From positions 248,001 to 312,000 of the forward strand of contig CAWIHT010000011.1 of the NCBI GenBank assembly GCA_963836085.1: a stretch of DNA of 64,000 bases. The letters are read 5' to 3'. This stretch comes from JAHEEL01 sp963836085 (GTDB lineage Bacteria; Actinomycetota; Acidimicrobiia; Spongiisociales; UBA5794). Made by a program: the position numbers and the translations under genes. Shown one piece after another: positions 51,895-60,033 of this stretch. The number at the start of each line of letters is the position of its first letter. Position 1 is the first letter of the stretch. Below the pieces are notes generated by a model. The model made no database searches and was not told the DNA's origin. It saw only the letters and a program-made list of their open reading frames with translations.

Positions 51895-53138
51895 ACTACG
51901 ACATCGCAGATCTGGCACTCGCCGGTGAAGGCCACCGCAGGATCGCCTGGGCCGACCGCAGAATGCCGGTCCTGGCATCGATCCGTGAACGCTTCGAGAC
52001 CGAGCAGCCACTCGCCGGGATCCGTGTCGCCGCCTGTATGCATGTGACAACCGAGACCGCGGTGCTCATGCGCACCCTTCGTGCCGGTGGTGCGTCGGTG
52101 GTGCTCTGCGCATCGAACCCGCTGTCCACGCAGGACGACGTCGCCGCCGCGCTCGTCGACGACGGTATTCCGGTGTACGCCGTCCGGTCGGAAGACTCCG
52201 ACACGTTCTACCAGCACATCAACGCAATCCTCGACACCGAGCCGCACATTGTGTTCGATGACGGTGCAGACACCACCACGGTGCTTCATCGCGAACGGAC
52301 CACACAGCCGATCCTCGGTGGCCTCGAAGAGACCACGACCGGTGTGATCCGGCTGCGTGCCATGGCCGCCGACGGCATCCTCCGCTACCCGGTCGTCGCC
52401 GTCAACGACTCGGCGACGAAACACCTCTTCGACAATCGGCACGGCACCGGACAGTCGTCGCTCGACGGGATTCTCAGAGCATCGAACATCTTGTTCGCCG
52501 GTCGGACCGTTGTCGTGGCTGGATTCGGTGACTGTGGCTGGGGAATCGCCAGGCGCGCCGCCGGGCTCGGTGCCAACATCGTGGTCATCGAGGTCGACCC
52601 GATCAGGGCGCTCTCCGCAGCAATGGAGGGCTACCGGGTGATGACCGCTGCGGAAGCGGCTCCGGTAGGCGACGTGTTCCTCACGGCGACCGGAGACATC
52701 CACATCTTCCGGCCCGAACACTTCAACGTCATGAAAGACAACGTGATCCTCGCGAACGCTGGGCACTTCGACGTTGAGCTGGATCTGAGTGGCCTTGACG
52801 AGATGGCCGTTGCACGGCGCGAGATCCGTGACAACCTCGAGGAGTACGAACTTGCGGACGGTCGTCGGATGATCGTCGTTGCCGAAGGTCGCCTCGTGAA
52901 CCTCGGTGCGGCCGAAGGGCACCCTGCCGACGTCATGGACATGTCGTTCGCCGACCAGGCGCTCGCCGCCGAGTGGCTCGTTGATGTCGGCGGGGATCTC
53001 GCCCCGGACGTCTACACGCTGCCGCACGAACTCGACGAGGATGTGGCACGGCTGAAACTCGCCTCGATGGGCGCCAGTCTCGAAGTGTTGACCGACGAGC
53101 AAGAGCGGTACCTCGCATCATGGGAACACGGGACCTGA
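51891..53138 (+). CDS. ahcY: Adenosylhomocysteinase
   Basis: 415 residues. It hydrolyses S-adenosylhomocysteine. VAACMHVTTETAVLMRTL, VNDSATKHLFDNRHGTGQSS, NAD motif VVAGFGDCGWGIARRAAG, and GHFDVELDL. It lacks the insertion seen in the roughly 480-495-residue actinobacterial/eukaryotic enzymes, and is nearer in size to the short bacterial/archaeal type. Start overlaps the SIS stop. A tandem repeat array follows. Confidence 0.94.
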   Translation: MNYDIADLALAGEGHRRIAWADRRMPVLASIRERFETEQPLAGIRVAACMHVTTETAVLMRTLRAGGASVVLCASNPLSTQDDVAAALVDDGIPVYAVRSEDSDTFYQHINAILDTEPHIVFDDGADTTTVLHRERTTQPILGGLEETTTGVIRLRAMAADGILRYPVVAVNDSATKHLFDNRHGTGQSSLDGILRASNILFAGRTVVVAGFGDCGWGIARRAAGLGANIVVIEVDPIRALSAAMEGYRVMTAAEAAPVGDVFLTATGDIHIFRPEHFNVMKDNVILANAGHFDVELDLSGLDEMAVARREIRDNLEEYELADGRRMIVVAEGRLVNLGAAEGHPADVMDMSFADQALAAEWLVDVGGDLAPDVYTLPHELDEDVARLKLASMGASLEVLTDEQERYLASWEHGT

Positions 53139-53145
53139 GAATTGG

Positions 53146-53192
53146 TCACCAGTCACCAGTCACCAGTCACCAGTCAGTAGCTGAGTAGCTGA
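53146..53192 (+). repeat. Intergenic short tandem array, site B
   Basis: Four perfect 7-bp units TCACCAG (53146-53173) followed by two 8-bp units GTAGCTGA (53177-53192), beginning 7 nt past the ahcY stop. No spacers, so not CRISPR. The second half resembles the GTAGCTC ends of the palindromic repeats elsewhere. Confidence 0.75.
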
Positions 53193-53237
53193 CGAGCAGC
53201 GGCCGGCCACGATCGCGATTCTGTCGTACGTGGGTCG

Positions 53238-53243
53238 TACCGT
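53238..53243 (+). promoter_or_regulatory. -10 box of comF, leaderless arrangement
   Basis: TACCGT, 6 nt, ATG at 53250. Confidence 0.5.
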
Positions 53244-53249
53244 TGGGTC

Positions 53250-53969
53250 ATGCTGTGTTTGGCTTGCACCATGGCGTGTTCTGGGGATCTGTGTTCGGCG
53301 TGCCGGCTCGGATTGCGGGGGGCGGCGGAGGTGTCGGTGGGGGACGGGCTGATCGGCGTTGCCGGGTACGTGCACGAGGGGACGGCCCGCCGCCTCGTCC
53401 ATGCCCTCAAATATCGGGGCGTGGTGGCTGCCGTCACACCACTCGCCGACGCCATGGCCGAGCGGATTCCTCCCACGACGACGGCGCTCATTCCGATACC
53501 CCGGGCGAGGCTCCGTGCGTTTCGCTACGGCGTCGATCCGGCCGCACTGCTTGCAGCCGCGGTTGCGCAACGCACCGGCCTGCCCGTCATTCGGGGCATC
53601 CGGCCCCGATGGTGGTGGCGGCGGCATGCCGGTCGACCCCGCGAGGAACGCTCCCGAATCCGCTTCGCGGCAACCGGTGCACCGGTCCCGGCCGGAGCCG
53701 CACTCGTCGACGACGTGCTCACCACCGGGGTCACGGCCCGCGCCGCAGCGACCACACTTCGGGGTCTTCCGACTCTTGTCCTGGTGGCTACCTGCGCGAG
53801 TAGAGTGGAGCAAGGAGTTGGCCCACTTGGAGGTGCAGTGACGGTTCTCCCGTCCAGCGGTCCCACCGACCGATTCACCCTCCGCGCCCACAGGATTGGA
53901 GCAATCGATTCATCGCGCGCGGGTGACCCAGGACAGGGCCACGTTCAGGACCGAAGGGAGCACGAGTGA
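53250..53969 (+). CDS. ComF-family phosphoribosyltransferase-like protein
   Basis: 239 residues. A four-Cys zinc finger (CLACTMACSGDLCSAC) at the N-terminus, HALKYRGV, and a PRTase loop AALVDDVLTTGVTARAAATT. ComF proteins act in DNA uptake in some bacteria. A basic Arg/Trp stretch near residue 120-135 and an unusual hydrophilic tail after residue 205 may reflect frame drift into the hpf leader. Its TGA overlaps the GTG of hpf. Confidence 0.85.
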   Translation: MLCLACTMACSGDLCSACRLGLRGAAEVSVGDGLIGVAGYVHEGTARRLVHALKYRGVVAAVTPLADAMAERIPPTTTALIPIPRARLRAFRYGVDPAALLAAAVAQRTGLPVIRGIRPRWWWRRHAGRPREERSRIRFAATGAPVPAGAALVDDVLTTGVTARAAATTLRGLPTLVLVATCASRVEQGVGPLGGAVTVLPSSGPTDRFTLRAHRIGAIDSSRAGDPGQGHVQDRREHE

Positions 53970-54514
53970 ACGTTCGTATCCATGGGCGGAATACTGAGAT
54001 CGCGGACGATGTCCGCGAGTTGGCTCAGGAGAAGGTCGAGCACGCCGCACGGATCTTCGACGACATCACCAGTGTCGATGTTGAGTTCTCCGAGAGCGGC
54101 AACCCGAGGCGCAACGACGCCCGCTATCGCGTCGAGATCACCTCGGGTGCAGCCGGCCAGATCGTGCGCGTCGAATCCCAGGCATTTGATGCGCGAGCCG
54201 CGCTCGACACCGCGTCGGACAAGTACGAACGTCAACTCCGCAGGCTCAAAGAGCGGCTCATCCAAAGATCTCGGAAGAGCAGCCACAAAGACCTCAACCC
54301 ACTCGACGAACCGGTCGATGAGATTCAGGACCGAGATGCCGTCGTTGTGAGGAAGAAACGGTTCACGATGCGGCCGATGTCGGTCGAGGAAGCTGCACTG
54401 CAGATGGAGATGCTCGGACACGACTTCTTCATTTTCCTCGACGCAGACACTGGGAAGCAGTCGGTGCTCTACTACCGGCGCGACGGTGATCTCGGGATGA
54501 TCGAACCGGAGTAA
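53966..54514 (+). CDS. hpf: Ribosome hibernation-promoting factor, long form
   Basis: 182 residues. N-terminal S30AE domain (MNVRIHGRNTEIADDVRELA) binds the ribosome; the C-terminal dimerisation domain (KRFTMRPMSVEEAALQMEML, then DTGKQSVLYYRRDGDLGMIEP) is present, so it makes 100S ribosomes. GTG start in the comF stop with AAGGGAG upstream. The order comF-hpf-secA is usual in actinobacteria. Confidence 0.94.
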   Translation: MNVRIHGRNTEIADDVRELAQEKVEHAARIFDDITSVDVEFSESGNPRRNDARYRVEITSGAAGQIVRVESQAFDARAALDTASDKYERQLRRLKERLIQRSRKSSHKDLNPLDEPVDEIQDRDAVVVRKKRFTMRPMSVEEAALQMEMLGHDFFIFLDADTGKQSVLYYRRDGDLGMIEPE

Positions 54515-54539
54515 CCCGAGCCGGAGTGGCCGAACCGAT

Positions 54540-55190
54540 ATGAAGAGACTGCTGGTCGTAGACGATGTGCCTCTGTTCCGTGCGGGCCTTTCCTCGGCCC
54601 TCCGCGATGCCGGATTTGAGATTGTCGCCGAAGCTGGCGACGCCGAATCGGCCGTGACGGCAGCGGAAGAACACCAACCGGACCTTGTCCTGCTCGACAT
54701 CCTCATGCCCGGAATCTCCGGTCTTGAAGTCGTCGAGAAGATCACCGCCGTCGCTCCCGAAGCGAACGTCGTCCTCCTCACCGCGAGCGAGTCGGAAGAA
54801 GACCTGCTTGTCGGGGTAAAGGCGGGAGCCCGCGGTTACGTCACCAAGGACGCACCGTTCGATGCCCTTGTCGGCGCCCTTCACGCCGTCGACGGCGGCG
54901 GAGCAGCCGTGTCGCCCAACATGGCGGGCAAACTGCTCGACGTGACCCGGCAACTGCTCCGGCATCAGGAACTCCTCCAGTCCCGAAAACCCGTGCTCAC
55001 CGGCCGTGAACTGGAAGTCCTCTCGCTCGTTGCCGAAGGTCAGACCAGCCGTCAGATCGGGACGCTGCTCTTCATCTCCGAGAACACCGTCAAGAACCAC
55101 ATCCGCAACATTCTCGACAAACTCGGCCTCCACTCGAGAAGCGAAGCGGTTCTGTACGCCGTCCGCGAGGACTTGATTAGCTTGTCGTAG
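54540..55190 (+). CDS. NarL/LuxR-type response regulator, no adjacent kinase
   Basis: 216 residues. Receiver with acidic pocket VVDDVPLFR and phospho-Asp53 in LVLLDILMPG; Lys in YVTKDAPF; a C-terminal LuxR HTH (LTGRELEVLSLVAEGQTSRQ, SENTVKNHIRNILDKL). No histidine kinase is next to it. It is placed between hpf and secA. Its stop codon is inside the first arm of intergenic repeat copy C. Confidence 0.92.
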   Translation: MKRLLVVDDVPLFRAGLSSALRDAGFEIVAEAGDAESAVTAAEEHQPDLVLLDILMPGISGLEVVEKITAVAPEANVVLLTASESEEDLLVGVKAGARGYVTKDAPFDALVGALHAVDGGGAAVSPNMAGKLLDVTRQLLRHQELLQSRKPVLTGRELEVLSLVAEGQTSRQIGTLLFISENTVKNHIRNILDKLGLHSRSEAVLYAVREDLISLS

Positions 55191-55240
55191 CTCAGAGCTA
55201 CCAGCTGGCAGCCACCGTCAGACGGCTCGTAGCTCGCAGC
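55187..55240. repeat. Intergenic palindromic repeat, copy C
   Basis: GTAGCTC-A-GAGCTAC palindrome at 55187-55201, then GAGCTACCAGCT (55195-55206), and GTAGCTCGCAGC at 55229-55240. It shares both 12-mers with copy A. It overlaps the stop codon of the response regulator. Confidence 0.75.
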
Positions 55241-55291
55241 CACTCGACTACCGGCACGTGCTCAACGCCCTCAACAACCGCCCCACCCCCG

Positions 55292-55297
55292 TAGTAT
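55292..55297 (+). promoter_or_regulatory. Possible -10 box of secA
   Basis: TAGTAT ends 9 nt before the ATG at 55307. No ribosome site. Confidence 0.35.
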
Positions 55298-55306
55298 TCG
55301 TCTCGC

Positions 55307-57961
55307 ATGTCCATCTTTTCAAAGGCGCTTCGGATTGGGGAGGGCAAGCGGCTGAAGGAGCTTCAGGCGCTTGTCGTCCGGGTCAACGCGCTTGAACCCG
55401 AAATACAGTCGCTGAGCGACGCCGACCTCGCAGCCAAGACGGTCGAATTCCGGAACCGCATCGCAGCCGGCGCATCGATCGATGATCTCGAGGACGAAGC
55501 CTTCGCGGTCGTGCGAGAAGCAGCGAGGCGCACCCTCGGTGAGCGGCCATTCGATGTACAGATCATCGGTGCCGGAGCCCTCCATCGCGGCATGATCTCT
55601 GAACAGCGCACCGGTGAGGGCAAGACCCTCATGTCGACGCTGCCGTCCTACCTCAATGCGCTCTCCGGAGAGGGCGTGCATCTCGTCACGACGAACGACT
55701 ATCTGGCGTCACGCGACTCGGAGTGGATGGGTGAGATCCATCGATTCCTCGGCCTCACCGTCGGACTCGTGCAGGCCGACATGACACCGGACGAGCGGAA
55801 ACCCGCGTATGGCTCAGACATCACGTATGGAACGAACAACGAATTCGGCTTCGACTACCTCCGCGACAACATGGCGATGCGTCCCGAGGACCGGGTCCAG
55901 CGCGGCCACCACTACGCGATCGTCGACGAGGTCGACTCGATCTTGATCGACGAAGCACGGACACCGCTCATCATCTCCGGCCGAGTCGGTGAGACCGGCA
56001 AGTGGTACCGAGAGTTCGCCCGCCACGTGGACCGCCTTCGCGTCGACGTGGACTACGAGATTGATGAGAAGAAGCGGCAGGTCATCGTCACCGAGTCAGG
56101 CGTCACCCGCGTCGAGGGCTTCCTGGGCGTCGAGAACATGTACGACCACGCCAATGTTGACTTCATCCACCACCTCGATGTCGCTCTCAAGGCCAAGGGC
56201 CTGTACCAGCGAGACGTCGACTACCTGATCCGCAACGGCGAGATCATGATCGTCGACGAGTTCACCGGCCGTGTGCTCGAAGGCCGCCGCTACTCCGAGG
56301 GCCTTCACCAGGCGATCGAGGCGAAGGAGGGCGTCCAGATCAAGGAAGAGAACCAGACGCTGGCGACGATCACGCTCCAGAACTACTTCCGCATGTACGA
56401 GAAGCTGGCCGGCATGACCGGTACCGCGCTGACCGAGGCCGGCGAGTTCCACGAAATCTACGGCCTCGACGTCATCGACATCCCCACAAACCAGCCGATT
56501 GCCCGCATGGATCAGGCGGACGTCGTCTACGTGGATGAGGACCACAAGTATGCGGCGCTCGCCGACGACATCGAAGAGCGCAGCAAGCGGGGTCAGCCAA
56601 TTCTCGTAGGCACGATCTCGATCGAGAAGTCGGAACGGCTCGCCCAGACGCTGAAGAAGCGCGGTGTCAAGTACGAGATTCTGAACGCCAAGCAGCACGA
56701 GCGCGAGGCGAACGTCATCGCTCAGGCCGGGCAGCCGGGCGCCGTCACGGTCGCGACCAACATGGCCGGTCGCGGCGTCGACATCAAGCTCGGCGGCAAT
56801 CCGGAAGAGCTCGCTCGTGGTGAACTCGTCCGCAAAGAGATCGCACCGTCGGACCCCGAATACGACGCAGAGTTGGCGCAGGCGATCGAACGATACGAGT
56901 CGCAGATCCAGGAGAAGCGACAGGCGGTCCTCGACGCCGGCGGTCTCTACGTGCTCGGCACCGAGCGGCACGACTCGCGGCGAATCGACAATCAGTTGCG
57001 CGGTCGTTCGGGGCGCCAGGGCGACCCGGGGGAGTCCCGGTTCTACCTCTCGCTCGAAGACGACCTGATGCGCCGCTTCGCCAACGAACGCGTTGCTTCG
57101 ATCATGGAGCGCTTGAAGATTCCGCCCGATGTTCCCATCGAAGCCAAGATGGTGTCGAAGGCGATCGAACGTGCGCAGTCGCAAGTCGAGTCGCAGAACT
57201 TCGAGATTCGCAAGAACGTGCTCAAGTATGACGAAGTGATGAACACCCAGCGCGAGATCATCTACAAGTGGCGCAACATGATCCTGGACGATCGGGACAC
57301 CGACGAGCTTCTCGCCGAGTGGCGCACCGAGACGATCGAGACCGAGGTCGAGGCGATGACGGCAGGCGTCGATCCCTCCGAGTGGGATTGGGACGACCTG
57401 GACCTTCGTATGAAGGTCATCTTCCAGCCGACGATTGGTCCAGCATCATTCCCAGACAAGGAATCCCTGACCTCCGATGAGATCATCGACGCGTACCTGG
57501 ACGACGCGAATGCCGTGTATGCCGGCCGCGAAGAGCAGTTCGGCACAGACACCATGCGCCAACTGGAGCGAACCGTCGTGCTCTCTGTCATCGACAACAA
57601 GTGGCGCGAGCACCTCGCCGAGATGGACTACCTCCGATCCGGTATCGGACTGCGGGCGATGGGCCAGCGTGACCCGCTTGTGGAGTACCAGCGGGAAGGG
57701 TTCGCCTACTTCGAAGAACTCGTTGATGCGGTGAAGCACGACTCCACGCGGTACATGTTCCACGTCGATGTGGTGCAGCAACAGCAGGCGGCGCCGACGG
57801 CGCAGGTCACGACCTCTTCGGCCAAGTCGGTGCAGCAGATGAAGGCCCGCCAGGTCGTCCGAACCGGGGAGAAGATCGGCCGGAATGCCCCATGTCCCTG
57901 CGGCTCGGGCAAGAAGTACAAGCGGTGCCACGGTGCCGTGGGGGCCGAGCCGATCTCCTGA
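55307..57961 (+). CDS. secA: Preprotein translocase ATPase SecA
   Basis: 884 residues. The motor of Sec export. MISEQRTGEGKTLMSTLPSY (Walker A), VDEVDSILIDEARTPLI, MAGRGVDIKLGG, RIDNQLRGRSGRQGDPGESR, and the C-terminal zinc motif APCPCGSGKKYKRCHG. All expected domains and length. No adjacent second SecA. Confidence 0.97.
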   Translation: MSIFSKALRIGEGKRLKELQALVVRVNALEPEIQSLSDADLAAKTVEFRNRIAAGASIDDLEDEAFAVVREAARRTLGERPFDVQIIGAGALHRGMISEQRTGEGKTLMSTLPSYLNALSGEGVHLVTTNDYLASRDSEWMGEIHRFLGLTVGLVQADMTPDERKPAYGSDITYGTNNEFGFDYLRDNMAMRPEDRVQRGHHYAIVDEVDSILIDEARTPLIISGRVGETGKWYREFARHVDRLRVDVDYEIDEKKRQVIVTESGVTRVEGFLGVENMYDHANVDFIHHLDVALKAKGLYQRDVDYLIRNGEIMIVDEFTGRVLEGRRYSEGLHQAIEAKEGVQIKEENQTLATITLQNYFRMYEKLAGMTGTALTEAGEFHEIYGLDVIDIPTNQPIARMDQADVVYVDEDHKYAALADDIEERSKRGQPILVGTISIEKSERLAQTLKKRGVKYEILNAKQHEREANVIAQAGQPGAVTVATNMAGRGVDIKLGGNPEELARGELVRKEIAPSDPEYDAELAQAIERYESQIQEKRQAVLDAGGLYVLGTERHDSRRIDNQLRGRSGRQGDPGESRFYLSLEDDLMRRFANERVASIMERLKIPPDVPIEAKMVSKAIERAQSQVESQNFEIRKNVLKYDEVMNTQREIIYKWRNMILDDRDTDELLAEWRTETIETEVEAMTAGVDPSEWDWDDLDLRMKVIFQPTIGPASFPDKESLTSDEIIDAYLDDANAVYAGREEQFGTDTMRQLERTVVLSVIDNKWREHLAEMDYLRSGIGLRAMGQRDPLVEYQREGFAYFEELVDAVKHDSTRYMFHVDVVQQQQAAPTAQVTTSSAKSVQQMKARQVVRTGEKIGRNAPCPCGSGKKYKRCHGAVGAEPIS

Positions 57962-57968
57962 CACTCGG

Positions 57969-57974
57969 TAGGAT
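57969..57974 (+). promoter_or_regulatory. -10 box of the Abhydrolase_9 gene, leaderless arrangement
   Basis: TAGGAT, 7 nt, ATG at 57982. Confidence 0.5.
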
Positions 57975-57981
57975 CCCGATC

Positions 57982-60006
57982 ATGGATTTCAAGAACGCCA
58001 CTGTTCGCGTCGCGGACTACGTCAACCCCCTCCTGTCGTCTCCCGCAGGACCGCTCGAGGGTGTCGCCATGGCGATGTCGTTCGAGCCGTCCCTCATGCC
58101 GAGGACCTCGATGCAACAGGGCATCATGATGGGCCTCGCGGGTCTGACGGCACGCGGCCTCGGGCGCATCGTGGAGAAGGGCACCCAGACAGTCACGCCA
58201 GACGCAGCGAAGACGCCAACGCGAATCGCTATCCGGACGGGTGTTGGCCTGGCGGGCGCCGGTCTCGCCATGATCCCGGTCCGCTCGAGGGAGTCCTTGT
58301 GGCGATCGGGTGTCAGGAGCGCCGGTCAGGTCATTGCCGCCGCAGCCGTATCGGGCGCCGTGTACGACGTGGGCCAGGCGGGTACCTCGCGAATGCGATC
58401 CGGCCAGGTCGTCCGACCGGTGATCTCAGCAGCCGCGGTCTCGGCTGGGCTGTTTGCGCTGGCGGGGAAGAACCTCAAGGAGCGCAAGCGCGTCATCAAG
58501 CGTTGGCCGGTCGAACAGAAGAACGAGCTTCCGACCGCGTTCGGTATGGGATGGGCGACGTACGCCGCAGGATCGGGTCTCGCGAAGGGGTTCGTCGGTT
58601 CACGTCACGCGCTTGTCCGCTACCTCGGTCCCGGCCGCAGCAAGCGGGTGATTGCCGGGGCGATCAATGCCGGTATCTGGGCCGGGGGAGCCGTCGCGCT
58701 GTATAACGCGGGCGTGGGCTACATCGGCAGGGCCAACGAGAAGGTCGAAGCCTCGTATGCGATGCCGCCGATCTCGCCGCTCGTCTCCGGGTCGGCGGAG
58801 AGCTCATCACCGTTCACCCACCTCGGACTCCAGGGACGGCGCTATGTCACCGACGTTGTCACGCCCGAACTGATCGAGGACGTCCTGGGCGAACCGGCGG
58901 AGGATTCTCCGGTCCGCGTGTTCATCGGATACAACTCTGAACCGATGTACTCCATGGGCCGGACCGAGCTGGCGATGGCCGAACTGGAGCGGACGGGTGC
59001 GTTCGACCGCTCCTATCTGCTGCTGATCTCTCCCACAGGGACCGGATGGGTCGACCAAACGATGATCGAGAGCGCCGAATTCCTGGCGAAGGGTGACATC
59101 GCGACCTGTGTGATCCAGTACGGCCGGTTCCCCTCGTTCCTGTCCGTACAGAAGGTGGCGCTCGGTCGGCACCAATTCAGAGCACTGCTCTGGAGCGTCC
59201 GACAGCGCCTGGCCGAACGTCCGCCGGAGCGGCGCCCAAAGATGTTGGTCTTCGGGGAGAGCCTCGGAGCATGGGCCAGTTCGGATGTGGTCATGTACCA
59301 GGGGATCGAGGGCTTCGACCACTACGGTATCGACAAAGCCCTCTGGGTCGGTCTCCCCGGACTCGCCAAGTGGTCGAGGAACGGTATGGCTGCCGGTGGC
59401 TCCATGCTGGTTCCGGCAGGGAGCGTCGGTGTGTTCGACAACCCCGGCGAGATCGAGGCGCTCACCGACGATGAGCGGGCGCAGCTGCGAGCCGTCATCC
59501 TCAGCCACGACAACGATCCGATCGCCGTCTTGTCGCCCGACATCCTGGTGAGAGAACCCGAGTGGCTCGTGGGCGATCGAGGTCGCGGTGTACCGGAGGA
59601 CATGGACTACACGCCGGTGAGTACGTTCCTCCAGGTGACGATCGACGCCATGAACGCCATGGTGACGGTGCCGGGACACTTCGGGTCCTTCGGGCACGAC
59701 TACCGGGCCGACATGGCCCGGATGGTCCGGGCGGCATATGGCTTCGACGACATCGCCGACGACCAGGTCGAGGCGATCGAGCGGCAACTGGTCACACTCG
59801 AACTGGAGCGAGCCGAGCGGATCAAGGCTGCAAAGGCGGAAGACGCGCCGGCATCCCCACAGTATCGGGGCACAGATTTCGAAGACACCGAGACCGGACG
59901 GATCATCAGCGAGGCCGGCGTTCCCTTGCTCGCATCCCGAACCGCCGGGGCGCAGTGGTTCAAGATCCTCACGGGCGCCAAGGCCGGTCCCGAAGACGTG
60001 CAATGA
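57982..60006 (+). CDS. Alpha/beta-hydrolase family membrane protein (Abhydrolase_9 type)
   Basis: 674 residues. The N-terminal half has several small-residue-rich segments that may be membrane helices (LTARGLGRIVEKG, AAAAVSGAVYDVGQAG, AGAINAGIWAGGAVALYNAG); the second half is the actinobacterial hydrolase domain: RVFIGYNSEPMYSMGRTELA, SYLLLISPTGTGWVDQ, nucleophile Ser in VFGESLGAWAS, and HDNDPIAVLSPDIL. Substrate unknown; an esterase-like function on envelope lipids is possible. Start at 57982 by leaderless box; upstream open frame is the secA end. Confidence 0.85.
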   Translation: MDFKNATVRVADYVNPLLSSPAGPLEGVAMAMSFEPSLMPRTSMQQGIMMGLAGLTARGLGRIVEKGTQTVTPDAAKTPTRIAIRTGVGLAGAGLAMIPVRSRESLWRSGVRSAGQVIAAAAVSGAVYDVGQAGTSRMRSGQVVRPVISAAAVSAGLFALAGKNLKERKRVIKRWPVEQKNELPTAFGMGWATYAAGSGLAKGFVGSRHALVRYLGPGRSKRVIAGAINAGIWAGGAVALYNAGVGYIGRANEKVEASYAMPPISPLVSGSAESSSPFTHLGLQGRRYVTDVVTPELIEDVLGEPAEDSPVRVFIGYNSEPMYSMGRTELAMAELERTGAFDRSYLLLISPTGTGWVDQTMIESAEFLAKGDIATCVIQYGRFPSFLSVQKVALGRHQFRALLWSVRQRLAERPPERRPKMLVFGESLGAWASSDVVMYQGIEGFDHYGIDKALWVGLPGLAKWSRNGMAAGGSMLVPAGSVGVFDNPGEIEALTDDERAQLRAVILSHDNDPIAVLSPDILVREPEWLVGDRGRGVPEDMDYTPVSTFLQVTIDAMNAMVTVPGHFGSFGHDYRADMARMVRAAYGFDDIADDQVEAIERQLVTLELERAERIKAAKAEDAPASPQYRGTDFEDTETGRIISEAGVPLLASRTAGAQWFKILTGAKAGPEDVQ

Positions 60007-60018
60007 TCGTCCCACGGG

Positions 60019-60024
60019 TACGCT
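60019..60024 (+). promoter_or_regulatory. Possible -10 box of prfB
   Basis: TACGCT ends 9 nt before the ATG at 60034. Confidence 0.35.
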
Positions 60025-60033
60025 CTGGAATCT

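Noticed and set aside
53146..53192. CRISPR array
   Set aside because: Units are 7-8 bp with no spacers and there are no cas genes.
55187..55201. Rho-independent terminator after the response regulator
   Set aside because: The palindrome is part of the repeat family and has no T-run, so it is annotated as repeat copy C.
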